A stretch of 64,000 nucleotides of DNA from Paramarasmius palmivorus (Eukaryota > Basidiomycota > Agaricomycetes > Agaricales > Marasmiaceae), in assembly GCA_037176845.1 (NCBI GenBank), contig JAYKXP010000034.1, positions 310,001 to 374,000 on the forward strand, in the 5' to 3' direction. The stretch's first letter is position 1. Each line of letters starts with the position of its first letter. Below, in pieces: positions 50,800-62,500 of this stretch. The translations under genes were made by a program, and so were the position numbers. The notes beneath the pieces were generated by a model, which was not told the origin of the DNA, ran no database searches, and saw only the letters and a list, made by a program, of their open reading frames with translations.

Positions 50800-51258
50800 T
50801 TATGCTACTTCACAACTTTTAGCCTGATACCACGCTTCGTACCAGCATTTTGCATCATCTTCATCGCTTGAACTTTCGGAAAGCGGTGAACTAATGGCGC
50901 TGGGCAGAGCATGCAGCTTCTTCAGCTTCTTCAGAAGCTTCCACGAGGATGCTATACCTTCATCATGGAAGCATTGCCATGTACTGCTGTTACGCCTCGT
51001 GGACATCATAAATCGCGATATCTTTGATAATGTGCACTTTCCGTCTCTTGATGCTTCCAGGAATTCTTGCACCTTCAGCTCTATATTCTGAGAGATTCTG
51101 AGCTGCAATACATCAGTCCCGACCCCAATGACCGAACGCCGCAAACCTAAATATGTATTCGGCGGTAGATACGTCCCTGGACCCTGGCCTAGTGTCAAGC
51201 ATCCTGTCAAACTTTGACGCCCAGCGCTGAAAGTGTTTCCCACCTCCTTCTCACTCAT
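50800..51258 (-). CDS. Hypothetical protein, orphan
   Basis: An uninterrupted frame of 152 residues from MSEKEVGNTFSAGRQ to YQAKSCEVA. It has a basic/helical segment (SWKLLKKLKKLHAL) and an acidic serine cluster (SPLSESSSDEDDAKCWYEAW). There is no signal peptide and I recognise no family. The composition is protein-like, but the frame lacks introns in an intron-rich genome, so it may be a lone exon or a chance frame. It lies between the kinase-claw gene and the metacaspases. Confidence 0.35.
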   Translation of the reverse strand: MSEKEVGNTFSAGRQSLTGCLTLGQGPGTYLPPNTYLGLRRSVIGVGTDVLQLRISQNIELKVQEFLEASRDGKCTLSKISRFMMSTRRNSSTWQCFHDEGIASSWKLLKKLKKLHALPSAISSPLSESSSDEDDAKCWYEAWYQAKSCEVA

Positions 51259-51768
51259 TTCGTATACAATAACCTCGAACTCTCTCTTCCTCTCACCAAA
51301 AAATTAGATGAATGAGATGCTGAAGGGCGCTGGATTGCTATAGCCTACATTGTGGTTATGTTGAATCCGGTGGATTGATAGGTAACATCAAAACCTTGTT
51401 AGCCGAGCGCGCTAACCTCCAACGGCTTCCCACGATCAATTCTCTCTTGACACCACCTAATCTCCAAATCCATCATGTTTGTCCTTCATATAAGCCAACC
51501 CAGCCACCAGGCAATGCCCGGGAACCTTCTAACAACACCCATCCTCCGGCCTCGCGTCGAAGAAGAACAAGGTCGAGCTGTTATTTCGATTCTAGTTTCG
51601 AAAGCGCTCGCACAGCTTTTTGCGCTGGCCGCCTAAACCTGTAACAAAGCTCTGGAGATCTGTCACAGCCCAAAGGGACCGAAGTGAGTGTATATATCCT
51701 TAGCAAGCAGTGGTTGCAAAGTTGACGCCATTTCTCGAAGGCCTCTAGGCTGAACGACGACGACGACG
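51259..51768. other. Intergenic, metacaspase promoter
   Basis: About 510 bp with a CG-repeat-like acgacgacgacg just before the start. No gene was seen. Confidence 0.5.
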
Positions 51769-53923
51769 ATGAAGATTGGGAAGTTTTACGGCTTTAGTCG
51801 ACGCCCCAATATCCCAGTTCCCCCGCCTATCGAAACCGATAATAGTGCCGAGGCTGTTGCCCCAAAACACAAGAAAAGGGCGCTCTTGATTGGAGTAACG
51901 GCGTACTTGTTTGTGCAAGAGGTGCAGAAGAACGATGGGAAGCAAGGCATGGCATCGAGAAGTGGAGAAGGCGTTTTGAAGGGGCCTCACAACGACGTCA
52001 AAGTGATGAAAAAGCTGCTTGTTGGTGCGTGTCTATACCTTGGTTTCCTTCAATACACTTCTAACCTTCTGCACAGAAAAGTACGGGTACCAAGAAAAGG
52101 ACATCACGACGCTACTGGACGACAAAGATCCGAAACATAAGCAGCCTACGAAAGAGAACATGGTCGGGTCCAATATACTGTCCGATAAACGGACGATTTT
52201 ACTGACTGCTTATGCAGCTCGCGGAAATACACAACCTCGTTCGAGGAGCTATGACCGGCGATCGATTCTTTTTCCACTGTAAGCTTATAGTTTGTGGTGT
52301 GGTTGTCGCAAACTAATATCGGCCGAATAGATGCTGGTCATGCAGTCCAGGTTCCGAACGTGGATAACAAGGAGGAAGATGGCATGGACGAATGTATGTG
52401 CTTGATCATCCTGCGTTACCTTGGTGCTCATGAAGCTGTAGGCCTGGTCCCATGCGACTCGAACGGAAATGACGATAAACTGATCAAGGACGACGTATGT
52501 GTCATACCTTGGTCCCACCTGTTCAAGCTATCTTACCCGCCTTCCCCGTTTTCCCTAGGTATTGCGAAACATTCTCGTTGATAAGCTTCCTGTTGGATGT
52601 CAGCTAGTGGTGTGTTTGCACATGCTATGTCGTGCCACCCGTATGCTTATTATTCATGCAGGCCATCTTTGACTCGTGTCATTCGGCTTCTTTGTTGGGT
52701 AAGTTGTCTTTACTGCTTTGCGTACCTTGAAACTCACCTTCCTGTTCAAGATCTCAAGCACTTCAGGTGCAATCGTGTTTATGTGCCGTGGATGTCGAAA
52801 GGCCGAAGACAGAGCGATTCAATGTGGAATGCCAATGGTAGGCCGTTGTGTCTGCTACTATGTTCGCCATGCTTATGCACACCTCTAGTCCGCAAACAAG
52901 CGGCCCTTGTCAGCAATCGCGTTGTTTACCAAGCCAAACGTATGACCAATAACCTGGTCAAATCCCGCAGGACATCCCAAGATCTCCTGACTGGGCCACA
53001 GCAGCTCCCACCCACACCTGCCTCGTACCAAACAGAATTCGGTTCTGGGTCGGTCAGTTCGTCTTCATCACCTGTCAATATCGACCAGGATGCCTCAACT
53101 GGTCTGGAGCGAAGAATGACCAGGACCAGACAGAGGCAATCCGTTGCCACGATCCGGTCAAACCTCAATCTCGACACCTCTGGATCGTGGCTAGGAGGTG
53201 AAAAGTCCGTTTGCGATTCGCCCGTCAACGAGTTCTGCGACGGACTATGCCGTGGACCAGCATCGCCCACTACACCCAAGAGTCGGCGGTCGACATTTGG
53301 CAATGGAAAGAGCCCAAACTCTATGCTGCGGCTCTGGGATAGGGAAACACAGCATGGAGACGTTATCTCTTTGGGGTCTTGTAAGGACGACCAGCTCGCT
53401 TGGGAAGATAGCATGGGAACGTCAATGACGCAGTCATTGGTGGATATATTAAGTGAGTTTCTGTTTGGGTTTGTGTTTCCCTCGAGTATTGGCTAATGGC
53501 TATTTGTAGGTCGAGATCCGCACCCCACGTTCAAGGATTTGATGGTCAAAGTGAGGTGAGTTGGGATTGGGTGCTTTGCTTTTGAAGGGTTATCTGAAGC
53601 CGCACTTCCATAGCCATGAGATGCATAGCCGTCTCCTCAACATCCACCAAGAAACCAAATCATACAAGAAGTCGAAAAAGTTGTGGAGAATCCGCAAGAG
53701 GCGTAAGCGCTCCCTCGAGGGCGATACGAAGGGGCTGGAAATGAACAACTTTCAGGATCCACAGGTAAGCAGGGCAGGGAAATATCCACGTTGAAGTTGT
53801 ACTGATGAGTCCTACCCATCTAGTTGTCGAGTATGCGACCTCTGGTGAGTACCTGGTGCATTGCTTTGTTGAGCTATGCTGATCAATCATCATTAGGATA
53901 TGTCTAAGAAATGGGACCTATGA
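51769..53923 (+). CDS. Metacaspase-like caspase domain protein 1
   Basis: Cysteine protease of clan CD, cleaving after Arg/Lys in known members. It starts MKIGKFYGFSRRPNIPVPPP with a short Pro-containing N-terminus and no zinc finger. Core segments are KKRALLIGVTAY, the exon EKYGYQEKDITTLLDD, the catalytic His region FFFHYAGHAVQVPN, DGMDECLVPCDSNG, KLPVGCQLVAIFDSCHS with the catalytic Cys, and DLKHFRCNRVY. A long Ser-rich insert (about 52970-53330) is followed by the last strand SLGSCKDDQLAWEDS and the helix PTFKDLMVKV. Both dyad residues are present. About twelve exons join in frame to KKWDL. It lies head-to-tail with a paralogue 640 bp downstream. Confidence 0.88.
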
Positions 53924-54560
53924 ATAGCTTCCATCATCTTGGATCGTTTGCAAATTATCACGCCATGATAACTCACATTGCCTATGCATCACGATATCGC
54001 AGTCCAGTCTACGTTGCTACATTGCATGCTCTTACTCGCATAATTTATTCGTGTTCAAAAGGTGTCTCCACATGTTACTTACTGTACTTACTGCATTTTC
54101 TGCTGCTACTATACCGTACCTACAACCTGTAACTGCTTCAAACTGTACTTGTGTTCCTCAATACATTCGATTGGCTTTACTAGTATTTCCCTGACTGGTT
54201 GCGGGCCGGGAGAAACTGATCCTGATGGTGATTCGTCACGCGTGGTAGATCGCATCGTTTGTCCTCCGACCACTATGATTACCACAACCATCATACAACC
54301 ATCATACTAGCTGTGCAAGGACAGTTATTCTACATTCGAGGGATGGTAGGTCATCTTTATTCTTGTCCTTAGTACCAGTTTATGCTAGGCTAATTTTTTT
54401 ATACAGCAACGTCGGGAAGCAATAGCAACCGAATCAGAAAACACCGATACGCCTGCAGGCATCAATTGCATCGCGTTCAAGCGCCAACCGAACACAGCCA
54501 TCCCTCTATCGGCATATAAGAAAGCGGACAGGCAAATAATTTTGACCTTATCCTTATTTC
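53924..54560. other. Intergenic between metacaspases
   Basis: About 640 bp, no gene seen. Confidence 0.55.
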
Positions 54561-56386
54561 ATGGCTTCTAGTGCCATACGCTCGTCCACGCAAAAGCTCG
54601 TAACACGGGTCAACACCCTCACTCAGCATTGTCAGCCTTTTACACCTCGGAAGCGCGCGCTACTTATTGGGATATGCTATGGGAAAAAGAAGGATAGTGG
54701 TAGTTTACTTCGTCCACATAGTGACGTAGATGAGTGGAAGGCGTTCTTGGTAAAAAGTGTGTTCTTTTCTCCCTGACAAGCATGTCAAATTGAACTCATG
54801 CTTGATTCTTAGAGCGTGGCTATCACGAAGAAGACGTGCTTGTTATGAAGGACGACGATAAAACAGATCCTGGTTCGAAGTACTATCCGAACTACGCCAA
54901 CATTGTGCGTAGAATCAATCCTCGAAAAGAAACGACACACCAACTCAGGCACATTTCTAGATGAGGGTTCTCCAAGAAGAGTTTATTATCCAGGGAGAAA
55001 GTGACGTCGATTACTTCTTTCTCTGCGAGTGCACATACCCGCATGCGTGTTTTGGGTGCTAATTCGCTCTTTTATTCTAGATTCGGGTCACTCAGATCAA
55101 GCGCCATGTACCGACGGAACAGAAGAAGATGACAAGAACGAACGTAGGTTTACCTATGCACATCCAGCCTTCTATGGTTCTCAAATCCCTCAGTCATCAT
55201 TCCTGTGGATGCAATGAACAAGGAAACAAAAAAGACAATCCATGAGCGCACCATTCTAGATGATGTAGTGTTCAAAATCACGTCCATTCAAGCGAATTGA
55301 ACTAATGTTTGTTTCGGATAGTTCCTCAAGAAGGCGTTGGTCCAGTCTCTTCCTCCGCGGTGTCGAGTGAAGGTGATGTCGCCTATTGACATTTAGTAAT
55401 GCTCCGGGCTGACATCCAAAACTCAGGCGGTCCTTGATACATGCCACAGCGGTACCCTCATGGGTAAGAACGAGCTTATGTCTCTTCGAGTGGGACTTAC
55501 AATGACACCGGACAGATCTGTATCATTTCAGGTGCAATAGAGTCATTAGCTTGAGCTCGAACAGTGAGTCTGGCCTCTATTCTCTGGTATGATATTCTGA
55601 TGAGGAAACGCGTACTTAGTTCGTCGGGTCCAGAGGAAGTGTGGGTCCTCCTCTTCGAACTGCGGCATTTGTATCTAAAGATGTGCATCTTCCTAGGTAT
55701 TGAACTCTGGTCGCGTCTGGAGGAATGCCACCCAAAAAATACGGCAGTCCTTTCACGGGCGTTTAAATATGCAAATCAAATCTGTACCGCTGTTGTACCT
55801 CCTGCTCTCAAGGCCAGAACATGTACTGGGCTATGCCAAAGGTCAAGAACTACCCGCCCAGATGTGGTATGTAATGTCCAATTTGCCGTGGTCCCACTTG
55901 GGTTCATCGATACCATCATGATGCTATGCAGGTTTGTATCGCTGCGTGCAGGGATAGCGAGAGAGCTTGGGAGCAGGAGGATTCGGATATTTCGGTAGCT
56001 AGGGTGAGCTCCGTCTTGAATCAATTGACATTGCCCGGGGGAGGCTAATTTATTCATCGACAGGCGATGCTTGAACATCTCAGTGAGTTGATAATGCTTT
56101 ACCAGATATAATCGGCATCTAATAGGCGTTCTCCAGGGGAAGAACCCGAACCCACCTACAAAGATCTAATGAGGGCCATTGCGTGAGTCTTCAGGTTGCA
56201 ATTATAAGTTTCCTCGTTCATGATGTTGTAGCGATAAACTTCAAGCCCAGAACATTGCGCTTGCAAAATCTAAACCACTTGGGTGGAAAACAAGACAAAA
56301 CCCGGAGGTACGCTACTGACCGGCGAGATTCTTGTACAAGTCTAACTCATTATCAGATGTGCAGCGAGGTACCTTTGGTATACTGA
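54561..56386 (+). CDS. Metacaspase-like caspase domain protein 2
   Basis: Tandem paralogue of the gene at 51769. It starts MASSAIRSSTQKLVTRVNT; the core begins PRKRALLIGICYGKK. The next exons give KRGYHEEDVLVMKDDD, then DYFFLCDSGHSDQAP with the catalytic His, ELIIPVDAMNKETKKTI, LPPRCRVKAVLDTCHSGTLM with the catalytic Cys, DLYHFRCNRV and VCIAACRDSERAWEQED. It ends after EPTYKDLMRAIADKL. The large Ser-rich insert of paralogue 1 is much shorter here. The region 55580-55880 is the least certain, since several short introns are possible. Both catalytic residues remain, so I call it functional rather than decayed. Confidence 0.78.
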
Positions 56387-56726
56387 ATTTCTCACCGATG
56401 AGCGCTTTTTTCACTGACTATATGTGCCAGTGTATGACAGACATACTCCGGCTGTAGGACTCAGAGCGTGATCCTCCATGAGCATGCATTCGTGCCTCGT
56501 TCTACTCATTTCTATTTGACTCCACGCTCTGCTCCCGGACTGTTCTCGTTATGTTGTCACCGCAAGTCTGCAACCTGTATGATTATTATAATATCTCCCC
56601 TTCGAATCATCGAAGCTCGCGTGTAGCTGCCTGTTTCACCATTAGGTTACTGTCCGAATGTATAATATATATGTCGCTACGCCTACACCTACTTATAATA
56701 CCCAGATGCAAATAGTATCTAGCGTT
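56387..56726. other. Intergenic, convergent
   Basis: 3' flanks of the metacaspase and SDR genes. Nothing else seen. Confidence 0.55.
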
Positions 56727-57874
56727 TCAAGGATTCAATAGATTGTGGCCGCCATCAACCCGAATGGTGACACCATTGGTGAACCCACCGCCAGAAGAAG
56801 CAAGGAACACAGCAACCGAAGCCATTTCTTCGTCCCTGTGGAAAGAAGGGTAAGCCTCACACTTAGATGGCCTTTCGGAATAACCTACTTTCCGATGCGT
56901 TTCAGTGGAGCAGGATTCATTGCCGATTGAAACGGTTTTTGTCCTAAGGCCTCAACATCTATGCCTCCTTTCGCAGCCATCTCTGAAGGGAATAAGCCTG
57001 GCGCTATTCCGTTTACTCGAACGGGAATATGATTGCGAGCGAATTCGGTGGCCAATATCGTGGTCAAATGGTCCAGAGCTGCCTTCAAGGATCCATATGG
57101 TATCTACGGGAAGTTCATGGGTCTGCGGAAAAGGACCTAAAAGGACTTGGCCAGAGCAACGTACCATATCCAAGGATAATTTGGAGGAGGCACATGCACT
57201 TGAAATGTTTATGACGCAGGATGTCTCTCCCGAACCTCGAGCCTTTGCTCCTTTCTCCAATAATTCAAGGAACGCCGTTGTGACGAAAAAGGCGCCAGCT
57301 AGATTTGTGTCTAGTACTTCGTGCCATGCCGAGAACTTGTGCATCCTGAATAACGAAGGACCGAGAGTCGCGTTCTCGGGCGCTTCTTTGTTTGCCATGA
57401 AGTGCGATACCGGCCCCGGTATGCCAGCACTAACATTAAGGGGCATCAGTGATGAATCGTATGATGGATTATCGTGCACACTTGTTCACCAGGATATCAA
57501 GTTTTCCTTCGGTCTGTGCGACTGCTCGCGCCGCGTTCTCAATCGACTCTTTCTTTGTGATGTCCATTGGGAGTCTAGATAACAAGATCATGACCTTGAC
57601 AGGTGGAAGTGCGCTAGGCCAGGAGCTTACGGGATGAGTTTGAGATGGGGATGCGCCGCAACAAAGGTTCGAAGGACTTCCTCCCGCCTGCCAGTAACAT
57701 AGACTATTGCGCCGTTTTCAGCATATGCTTTCGATATGATCTCTCCGCTATAGTGGATGATCAGCTACCACCAAGTGATTAGACTGACTATCCTTACATT
57801 CCCGTAGCTCCACCGGTGACGAGGGCCACCCGACCTTGGAGATTTCCTAGAGTTCCAGCTTTGAGACAGGTCAT
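56727..57874 (-). CDS. Short-chain dehydrogenase/reductase
   Basis: NAD(P)-dependent classical SDR of about 300 residues. Seven exons join without a break from MTCLKAGTLGNLQGRVALVT. The cofactor motif is TGGATGIG, the structural motif NNAG (spanning the exon join LVN|NAGIPGP), the catalytic Ser in NISSA and the catalytic Tyr-Lys in IPYGSLKAAL. The C-terminus VTIRVDGGHNLLNP is typical of this group (Rossmann end). The Arg after the second strand (VTGRREEV) favours NADPH. Substrate unknown. The promoter lies at about 57900-58080. Confidence 0.93.
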
Positions 57875-60800
57875 ATTTGTGGTGTGGGTTGGCCATCTAG
57901 CAGCCGTTCCGTTGATTTTTATACTGCCAGCGTGTAGGTGCACCGGATAATCAATCATTTATATCCGGTATGAATAAAGATTAGAGAGAAATACCCCGAT
58001 CCAGCTCGTCATATCATGAATTGCCGTGGTGGTCAAGATCTTTCACCTGTGGATATGAAATGCCCCACATCAGTATATAATGAACCGAATAGGGCTAAGT
58101 AAAGAGTTAGTGAGATGTTTCTTGAAACCGGGGAGGCGAAATAACAGCGAGAGATCCGACGCCGCGAGTGTTGGCTGGGGAACAAATCGTGATGAATTGT
58201 CAAAGTTGAGTAGATCCACCCAGGTCCAGTCGTATACCTACTTAGTCAATACACCATCCGACTGGTTCATCAACCTAGAATCGTCATCCGACGTCGTCGG
58301 GACTGATATCGCAAAAGACATGAGCACATATGCGCTTGCATATTATGATGTTAGCGCACATCCGCTGCACACACTGGATTGCGGGAAGTTGGGGGTGATG
58401 TGATCCGGGGGCGGTACGTCGGCTGTCCAAGGGTTCCATGGGTATGGTGACATTGGACCCAAGGCTGGTGGATTTGTCGAACCTGAATGTGGGCACCAGA
58501 TGACGTTTATGGGTGTCTATAGTGAGACCTGCCCGCCGGTTTGCATGTCTGAATTCGTGACAAAGCATTGGCGGTGATAGTAAGCTTAATCTCAATGGGC
58601 ATGTATCTTACTCAGGCCCAAAAGTGTTTGGGAGAGTATGTACGCATTATTCGGCCTAAAGCCCCGTAGGTGTGTTTATGAGGGTGAGAGAGAGGCGAAA
58701 ATGGTGAAAGACAATCGCCGCCGCGGATATATGACACCCATAAACCTGAATTTGAGTCCACAGACCAAGTACAACTTGAACAACTCCACTACAACGTCCT
58801 GTAAGATAGAGACCGAGGAGCCGAACAGAAGAACCATGAGTACATACGTGAAATTGGTTGCTTCGAGGTTCAGTTTATGAACGCCATGATTTCTGCTGCC
58901 TAGGATCTGCTCGTCGCAATAGCGAGCAGGTCTACGCCTTCCTTGGCCAACGTTTTGCCCAGACCGCATATCAGGGACATTATCTAAGCTCCAAAGGCGG
59001 CGTTTAAGCCTGTTGTAGAGTAGGTACGTCCTCTGGTGCGTGGATTTGAATGTGGAAGGGAAATGGAGTGATCTGGCGTCGGACGGTGGGAGTTGAGGGG
59101 CCGAAGGAGAGAATGTCAAGGACGGGCACCAACTGTGTGTCAGTTCCAGGGAGAGCACCAGCCCGAGGCGAAGAAGTCTTGATTCCAACCTCCATGATGT
59201 TCTGAGTTTAGAATGTCACTCCATACCGGCGGTGATGATGTGATGTAACTGCCAGAATCCTGGCAGGGCATGGCCGTGATCTGCATGACCCCGCGGTCTT
59301 GGTCGAGTATTCTACCCCTGCACGCCCAAAACAAACTGCAGCTAACATCTGAATGCCGCGTACGTTTCCATGGTAGGACTTTCTACCGCTCGTAATCTAG
59401 CAGTAGATTCCATCGTCTGAGTAAACCATCTGCCAGAGAATCTGCAGGCGTTGTCAGATTTTCCGAGCGGCAAACAGGCTTGAGTGCACGTCCTCGGACG
59501 CTACCTCTTAAATGAATGCATCATACATAAGCCTGTTAGTTTATGATTGCGAGTCAGACGACACTGAGATAGCGAGCCCGTTCGGATAGCACACCTTTGA
59601 CGGGGTTCATCGGGTCAGGCGCAAGTATCGAGGTCCGCTAGATGCTCCCAGCGACAACCCATTGCAAGAAACTCGGTATCTTCAAAATGGCTCAGGAGAT
59701 TGATCTGTAAGTCCACAAAAAGATTCTGACCTTGCCTACCTTGTACGTGCCGATTTGTTGATAAGCCTTCCAGGAAACATCCATACTCCTGGAAGACTTC
59801 CTCCTGAGGATATCCTAGGTATTAGAGCATCAATGAGTCGCCTAGCTGTCGGTATCACATTACTCACAATATAGCTTCTGCCTCTTGCCAATACAGATGC
59901 GGACGTCTTCATTTCCAATAACAGCAGCAAACGTAACAGCATTCAAAGACTTTCCGCCGGTATAGCAAACCGGAACGTTAATGGCTTATGCCTAAGTATC
60001 GCGCTCAGAAATGGCAAAGGCGTTTGTTACCGCGCCTGCGCAATTTCCTTGCTTGAGAGCTCCCGTCAAACCAGGGGTGCACGATCATCTTTCCTTTGAG
60101 AGGTTATGGGTTCTATACGTGGAATGAACGGATCCCAGAGGTTAGTTTCCTGAGTGAGATTAGTCTTGTGGTTCGAAACGCAATAGATATGTGCGCACCT
60201 GCGTCATACTACCAATAGACGCAAGCCTACGGTAGCCTGTTGACTCATCCCCTTGCATTAAAACCCATTAGCGTTATTTCCAGATTGCGAGGGGTTATTC
60301 CCAGTGGAGATGGTGGATGTTACTGAGGAACTCCTTTGTTTATGTACCAAACACGCGCTCGCTGTTTCGGACGATGACCAAGGCCCTTCGGAGAGATTTC
60401 CCACGCTTGAAGCCTGTTTTCTCCAGATTCTCTTTCAGACTCTTCCTCTCAAATGCCAGCCATGATTTCACAGAGATTCCCTCTTTTTACAGGCATGGAA
60501 AATCCAAAGATTTATACCATCAAACTGCAGAAGATCGAAGACCGGAGACTTGGCATCGAGATTTCCCGTCTCTCAGGAGACCGTGTCACCTCCGAGAAAG
60601 TGTAGAGACCAGTGACGATCCCATGTCTGGCGACTAGGAATCGTACGTTGTTAATCTCGTTGATTTTGCCATCGTGCTCTGTTCACTGAATACCTCCCAA
60701 GACGATGAAAGATCATTTGAATCTCTTCCGAAAGCACACTGTAGAGGCCCAGCGCTCATGTACGATAGAGGTCCTCTCTATGTTTCAAGCTTCGCGGCTC

Positions 60801-61051
60801 AACTGCAATCCCGCATGCTGTTTAGGCCTTGTGAGTCCATGAATTGCTTCTTTTGTTTTTCTTACTTACCCCTGGAGGCACAGATAATCTGCGAACAAAG
60901 GATGTTTGCCCACATACCGTCGCTACGACTCACCCGATCCTTCCGGAAATATGTGGTGAGAATAGTGCCTTCTTATTCCCCGACATCTTTTGTCCCATAA
61001 GTCTTTCAAGGCGTATCTGAGCCTTTCTGCCGCCCGGACATCTTAACTGAC
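57875..61051. other. Long intergenic region
   Basis: About 3.2 kb with no supported gene. A minus stretch at 59680-59990 reads GNEDVRICIGKRQKLY and CFLEGLSTN in short frames with GT-AG borders and may be a fragment of an unrecognised gene. Plus frames at 60317-61000 have no motifs. Confidence 0.4.
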
Positions 61052-62302
61052 ATGATGCAAAGCCTTCGCAACATTTTCTGCTTTCGTTCCTCGCAATCAC
61101 CAGCTCCACCCCAGCTACCCACGTGTCGAGCCGAAACCACATCTACTCCTCCTTACAGTAAACAAAGAAAGCATGTTTCACCCCTTCCTCATACAACGGT
61201 TATTGCGGGAGGCCCAGTGTCGTCAGCTCAGGACGCTGATTCACGGCATCGAAGCAGAGGAAAGCATAGGCGAAGGGTACATCACGACGAGAATGTGGCG
61301 ACGAGGTCTGGGGTCCTGACACATAGCTATACATCAACTTCGGGTATGTTCCCAGCCGTGATATCATCCATCCTAAGCTCACTCACATCAACCCTAGTCG
61401 CAATCCCAGTTGAGGGCACCCGTAAACCAAGCGGATACATAGACCCAATTCGTACCACCGGCCCAGCTCTACGCGAAGAATGGATTGTCCCAGGACAGAA
61501 GAAACGGTTCACATACGTCAATGCGGACGTAATATGGCGCTCGAGAAGCATTCATGTCGAGTTTCGCGATACCCAGAACCAAGGACGCAGAGAGACGAAT
61601 TACGGGCGGGATATAACAATGCTGAACTCGGAGGAGAACCGATATCTTTCAAGTTGGAGAACGGGTGCAGTGGATGATGAAGTCGAGTCGAGACCTCTGC
61701 TCCGCCACCGGCATAACTCAGCAAGGGATCCTTCTACACCAACACCTATGCCTAACACACCACATCTCGTAACCCAAAATTTACCATCTGTATCCACGAC
61801 GGTATCTACCATATGCGACCTCCATGCAATACTCCGGGGTGTACCCCACATCTACTGGGACGTCTTCCAACATTACTTTGCAGCACTTCAATCAGGTGGT
61901 CTCACTCAGCGTGAGCTTTCCCCCACAGAACTGCAAGCGCATGCAACATATCCGCCTTGCTCACTGCTTACGATCAACCTCCCACCCTTTCTTCGCGGAT
62001 ACGCCCCAAGCTGGGGTCCAATTGTCGTTCACGGCCCTGGAGATGGTCCTCTTAGGGTAATGGACGCTTTGGCAGCTATCTCAGCATACTTTTGCGATGT
62101 TGAGTTAACTGTGAGGGAATGGGGTGTGCTAAGCATGAATGATAGAGCAAAGGTCGAAGCTAGGCGGGCAAAGAGAGACCCTCATCGTCGGAGATATGTT
62201 CGGGCAGATTTGTTAGGCGGTAGAGTATTGTTTAAGGGGTTAACGCTCCGAGGGTCGGGCAGATTGGCGTTGAATTTGGAGATGACCAGGGATGACTTTT
62301 GA
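61052..62302 (+). CDS. DUF6699 domain protein 3
   Basis: Single exon, 416 residues. A long low-complexity, basic and Ser/Pro-rich N-terminus (about 1-130) and a middle part (REEWIVPGQKKRF) precede the DUF6699-like C-terminus, which contains YPPCSLLTINLPPFLRGYAP, the helix VMDALAAISAYFCDVELTVREW and the ending strands YVRADLLGGRVLFKGLTL. It is more distant from the two other DUF6699 domains in the window than they are from each other. Function unknown. It is convergent with the Gly-rich gene at 62501. Confidence 0.75.
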   Translation: MMQSLRNIFCFRSSQSPAPPQLPTCRAETTSTPPYSKQRKHVSPLPHTTVIAGGPVSSAQDADSRHRSRGKHRRRVHHDENVATRSGVLTHSYTSTSGMFPAVISSILSSLTSTLVAIPVEGTRKPSGYIDPIRTTGPALREEWIVPGQKKRFTYVNADVIWRSRSIHVEFRDTQNQGRRETNYGRDITMLNSEENRYLSSWRTGAVDDEVESRPLLRHRHNSARDPSTPTPMPNTPHLVTQNLPSVSTTVSTICDLHAILRGVPHIYWDVFQHYFAALQSGGLTQRELSPTELQAHATYPPCSLLTINLPPFLRGYAPSWGPIVVHGPGDGPLRVMDALAAISAYFCDVELTVREWGVLSMNDRAKVEARRAKRDPHRRRYVRADLLGGRVLFKGLTLRGSGRLALNLEMTRDDF

Positions 62303-62500
62303 TACGCAACCACTGTTTTGGTACTATCCGATTTTTCCTTTCGACTTTACCTTGCAGTATTCATTACTGGTACGCACCTGATGACTGACACGCGAAATAG
62401 TAACACTAATTTTGATAATTGTCCTTGTAAAATCATGACTGTTGTAACAGCAAAGATATGCGGAGGATCCGTGACAACACATTCCCGCTACCCTTATAGA
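62303..62500. other. Convergent 3' spacer
   Basis: 198 bp between two stop codons, AT-rich. Confidence 0.6.

Noticed and set aside
50800..51258. Link of the orphan frame to the metacaspase as a partner
   Set aside because: It is on the opposite strand, with no shared motif; kept only as a low-confidence hypothetical protein.
58676..59188. 170-codon minus frame
   Set aside because: No domain likeness; it is rich in Leu/Arg/Ser as expected of a chance frame.
60317..61000. Two plus frames of about 107 codons
   Set aside because: No motif, different frames and no clear splice link.
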